The notes beneath the pieces were generated by a model. The model saw only the letters and a program-made list of their open reading frames with translations. It was not told where the DNA came from and did not search any database. From JBFONV01 sp040779335 (GTDB lineage: Bacteria > Pseudomonadota > Gammaproteobacteria > Enterobacterales > Alteromonadaceae), in the NCBI GenBank assembly GCA_040779335.1, contig JBFONV010000001.1, positions 806,001 through 870,000 on the forward strand: DNA of 64,000 nucleotides, read 5' to 3'. The translations under genes and the position numbers were made by a program. Below are positions 62,287 through 64,000 of this stretch, piece by piece (the stretch's first letter is position 1; every line of letters starts with the position of its first letter).

Positions 62287-63276
62287 ATGAAATTAGCATC
62301 ACTTAAAAATAATACCCGTGACGGCCAGTTAGTTGTTGTCAGCCGTTCATTAGAACAAGCCGTTACAGTCGGGCATATCGCAAATACATTGCAAGCCGCA
62401 TTAGATGATTGGGCAAATATTGCACCACAATTAGAAACGGTTTATCAAGCGTTAAATAACGGTGAAGTAGACAACGCAATCGCGTTTGATCAGGCCGGCT
62501 GTGAATCTCCGTTACCAAGAGCTTATCAGTGGGCTGACGGCAGTGCTTATGTCAATCATGTTGAATTAGTACGTAAAGCGAGAAACGCCGAAATGCCAGA
62601 AACTTTCTGGACAGATCCTTTGATGTATCAAGGTGGTTCAGACTCATTTATTGGACCAAGAGATGACATTAATACCGCGTCTGAAGATTACGGTATTGAT
62701 TTTGAGTCAGAAGTTGCGGTTATTACTGACGATGTTCCAATGGGAGCAAGTGCAGAGCAAACAGCAAGTCATATTAAACTGTTGATGTTAGTCAACGATG
62801 TCTCATTGCGTAACTTGATACCTGGAGAGCTGGCAAAAGGTTTTGGTTTCTTTAGCAGTAAACCTTCAAGTGCTTTTTCTCCTGTTGCTATTACGCCTGA
62901 CGAATTAGGTGATGCATGGGATGGCGCTAAAGTACATCTTCCTTTAACCACGCACTTAAACGGTGAACTATTTGGTCAACCAAATTGTGGTGTCGACATG
63001 ACTTTTGATTTCCCAACAATTGTCGCCCACGCTGCCAAAACGCGTCCTCTATCAGCGGGTTGTATTGTTGGCTCTGGCACTATTTCAAATTATGATCGCT
63101 CTGCCGGCTCAAGTTGTTTAGCAGAAAAACGTATGCTTGAAATTATCGCTGATGGTAAGCCTTCAACGCCTTTCATGCAGTTTGGTGATCAGGTTCGTAT
63201 CGAAATGTTTGATAACGATGGTTTAAGCATTTTTGGTGCGATCGACCAAAAAGTCGTTGAATATAAAGGTGCTTAA
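62287..63276 (+). CDS. Fumarylacetoacetase
   Basis: Last step of tyrosine catabolism: splits fumarylacetoacetate into fumarate and acetoacetate. It is 329 residues, matching the shorter bacterial form. The FAH fold is marked by FIGPRDDI, the metal ligands in YGIDFESEVAVI, VNDVSLRNLIP, and KPSSAFSPVAITPDELGDAW, plus SAGCIVGSGTISN near the end. maiA follows after 27 bases, so the two form a small catabolic operon. Confidence 0.92.
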   Translation: MKLASLKNNTRDGQLVVVSRSLEQAVTVGHIANTLQAALDDWANIAPQLETVYQALNNGEVDNAIAFDQAGCESPLPRAYQWADGSAYVNHVELVRKARNAEMPETFWTDPLMYQGGSDSFIGPRDDINTASEDYGIDFESEVAVITDDVPMGASAEQTASHIKLLMLVNDVSLRNLIPGELAKGFGFFSSKPSSAFSPVAITPDELGDAWDGAKVHLPLTTHLNGELFGQPNCGVDMTFDFPTIVAHAAKTRPLSAGCIVGSGTISNYDRSAGSSCLAEKRMLEIIADGKPSTPFMQFGDQVRIEMFDNDGLSIFGAIDQKVVEYKGA

Positions 63277-63303
63277 TACCCATAGAGTAATCAGGTTAAT
63301 TAA

Positions 63304-63942
63304 ATGAAATTATATGGCTATTGGCGGTCTTCGGCCGCCTATCGAGTGCGGATTGCATTACATTTAAAAGATATTGATTTTGAATCTATTCCTGTGCATT
63401 TGGTTAAAAATGGTGGCGAGCAGCATCAATCTGAGTATATTGCCTTAAATCCACACCAGTTAGTGCCTACATTAGTAGATGGAGAGCTAGTATTAAACCA
63501 ATCGCTGGCGATACTGGATTACATAGATGCTAAGTATCCTAACCAAGCACTTTATCCGAGTGACATGTTAGAGCGAGCCCTAGTGCAATCACTAGCATTG
63601 GATGTAGCGTGTGAAATTCACCCAGTTAATAACCTAAGGGTACAACAGTACTTAGTTGATGAATTGGGTGTATCAGATGCGCAAAAGCTAGCTTGGAGTC
63701 ATCATTGGATGGCGAAAGGTTTTGCTGCAATAGAAGAAAAAATTACTAAAACGGCCGGACAGTATTGTTTTGGTGATGTCGTCACTATTGCTGATATCTG
63801 TTTGGTTCCTCAAGTTTATAACGCTAAACGTTTTAATCTGGATATGAGTGCCTATCCAACAATTGAGCGCGTTGTGCAAGCCTGTAATCAATTACCTGCC
63901 TTTATTCGTGCCTTGCCGGAAAATCAAGCCGACGCACAATAA
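63304..63942 (+). CDS. maiA: Maleylacetoacetate isomerase
   Basis: Glutathione-dependent isomerase converting maleylacetoacetate to fumarylacetoacetate, of the zeta glutathione-transferase class. It is 212 residues (usual 210-215). The N-terminal thioredoxin-like domain has the zeta motif YWRSSAAYRVRIALH (usually SSCSxRVRIAL, so the catalytic serine pair is present but the cysteine is replaced by alanine). The proline loop LVPTLVDGE and QSLAILDYID follow, with CEIHPVNNLRVQQYL in the C-terminal helical domain. Confidence 0.94.
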   Translation: MKLYGYWRSSAAYRVRIALHLKDIDFESIPVHLVKNGGEQHQSEYIALNPHQLVPTLVDGELVLNQSLAILDYIDAKYPNQALYPSDMLERALVQSLALDVACEIHPVNNLRVQQYLVDELGVSDAQKLAWSHHWMAKGFAAIEEKITKTAGQYCFGDVVTIADICLVPQVYNAKRFNLDMSAYPTIERVVQACNQLPAFIRALPENQADAQ

Positions 63943-63948
63943 TTAAGT

Positions 63949-64000
63949 ATGAAAAACATTCTCTGTATTACAGATGTCTATGGCGTTAAATTTAATTTAA
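63949..64000 (+). CDS. Possible start of an unidentified gene (partial)
   Basis: An ATG six bases after maiA opens MKNILCITDVYGVKFNL and remains open to the window edge (17 codons). No clear ribosome-binding site is seen, and the segment is too short to identify. Confidence 0.25.
   Translation, partial: MKNILCITDVYGVKFNL

Overview
The window looks like a piece of a marine gammaproteobacterial chromosome of the Alteromonadales, most likely Colwelliaceae (Colwellia or Thalassotalea type). This is inferred from the AT-leaning sequence, the protein flavour and the gene order. Much of the order matches Escherichia coli blocks: grpE-dnaK-dnaJ; epmC/yfcL/mnmC/fabB; pdxB-asd(usg)-truA-accD-folC-dedD-cvpA-purF; ppiB-lpxH opposite cysS; tig-clpP-clpX-lon-hupB-ppiD; and sapABCDF-pspF-pspABC-ycjX-ycjF-tyrR. 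I saw no insertion sequence, prophage, CRISPR array, toxin-antitoxin pair or defence island. This is core genome.

Layout. 1-5.1 kb: the end of nadK, then the grpE, dnaK and dnaJ chaperone genes, with clear sigma-32 promoters before grpE and dnaK. 5.3-8.0 kb: an unknown exported protein, an Lrp/AsnC regulator and the Na+/H+ antiporter nhaA. 8.1-13.6 kb: epmC, an ATP-NAD-kinase-like gene, yfcL, mnmC and fabB; fabB carries overlapping FabR-like and FadR-like operators. 13.9-26.0 kb: vitamin B6 (pdxB), aspartate semialdehyde (asd), the polar hub FimV with a long acidic tandem repeat, truA, and the accD-folC-dedD-cvpA-purF run. 26.1-30.0 kb: a Yip1-type membrane protein, two unknown small proteins, miaE and a diguanylate cyclase. 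30.3-36.0 kb: a DUF885 lipoprotein, lpxH, ppiB, cysS and folD. 36.2-36.7 kb: a four-gene tRNA operon (Pro-Arg-His-Pro). 37.1-45.7 kb: the protein quality-control block tig-clpP-clpX-lon, then hupB and ppiD. 45.8-56.4 kb: the sap transporter, pspF, pspABC, ycjX and a YcjF-like gene. 56.5-64 kb: a DUF748 protein, phhA-phhB, tyrR, and the lower tyrosine pathway genes for fumarylacetoacetase and maleylacetoacetate isomerase.

How the genes work together. Three themes recur. Protein quality control uses grpE, dnaK, dnaJ, tig, clpPX, lon, ppiB and ppiD, and three of these transcripts start at sigma-32 sites with the same 14-base spacer. Envelope and lipid homeostasis uses fabB, accD, lpxH, sap, psp and DUF748. 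Aromatic amino acid breakdown converts phenylalanine to tyrosine (phhAB) and later intermediates to fumarate and acetoacetate (fah, maiA). TyrR sits between these two halves, and TyrR boxes precede both phhA and tyrR. The sequence offers no strong evidence of an entirely new system. The most interesting material is regulatory (the fabB operator pair, the TyrR boxes, clpP/clpX leader structures), the FimV repeat, and a few unassigned small proteins.
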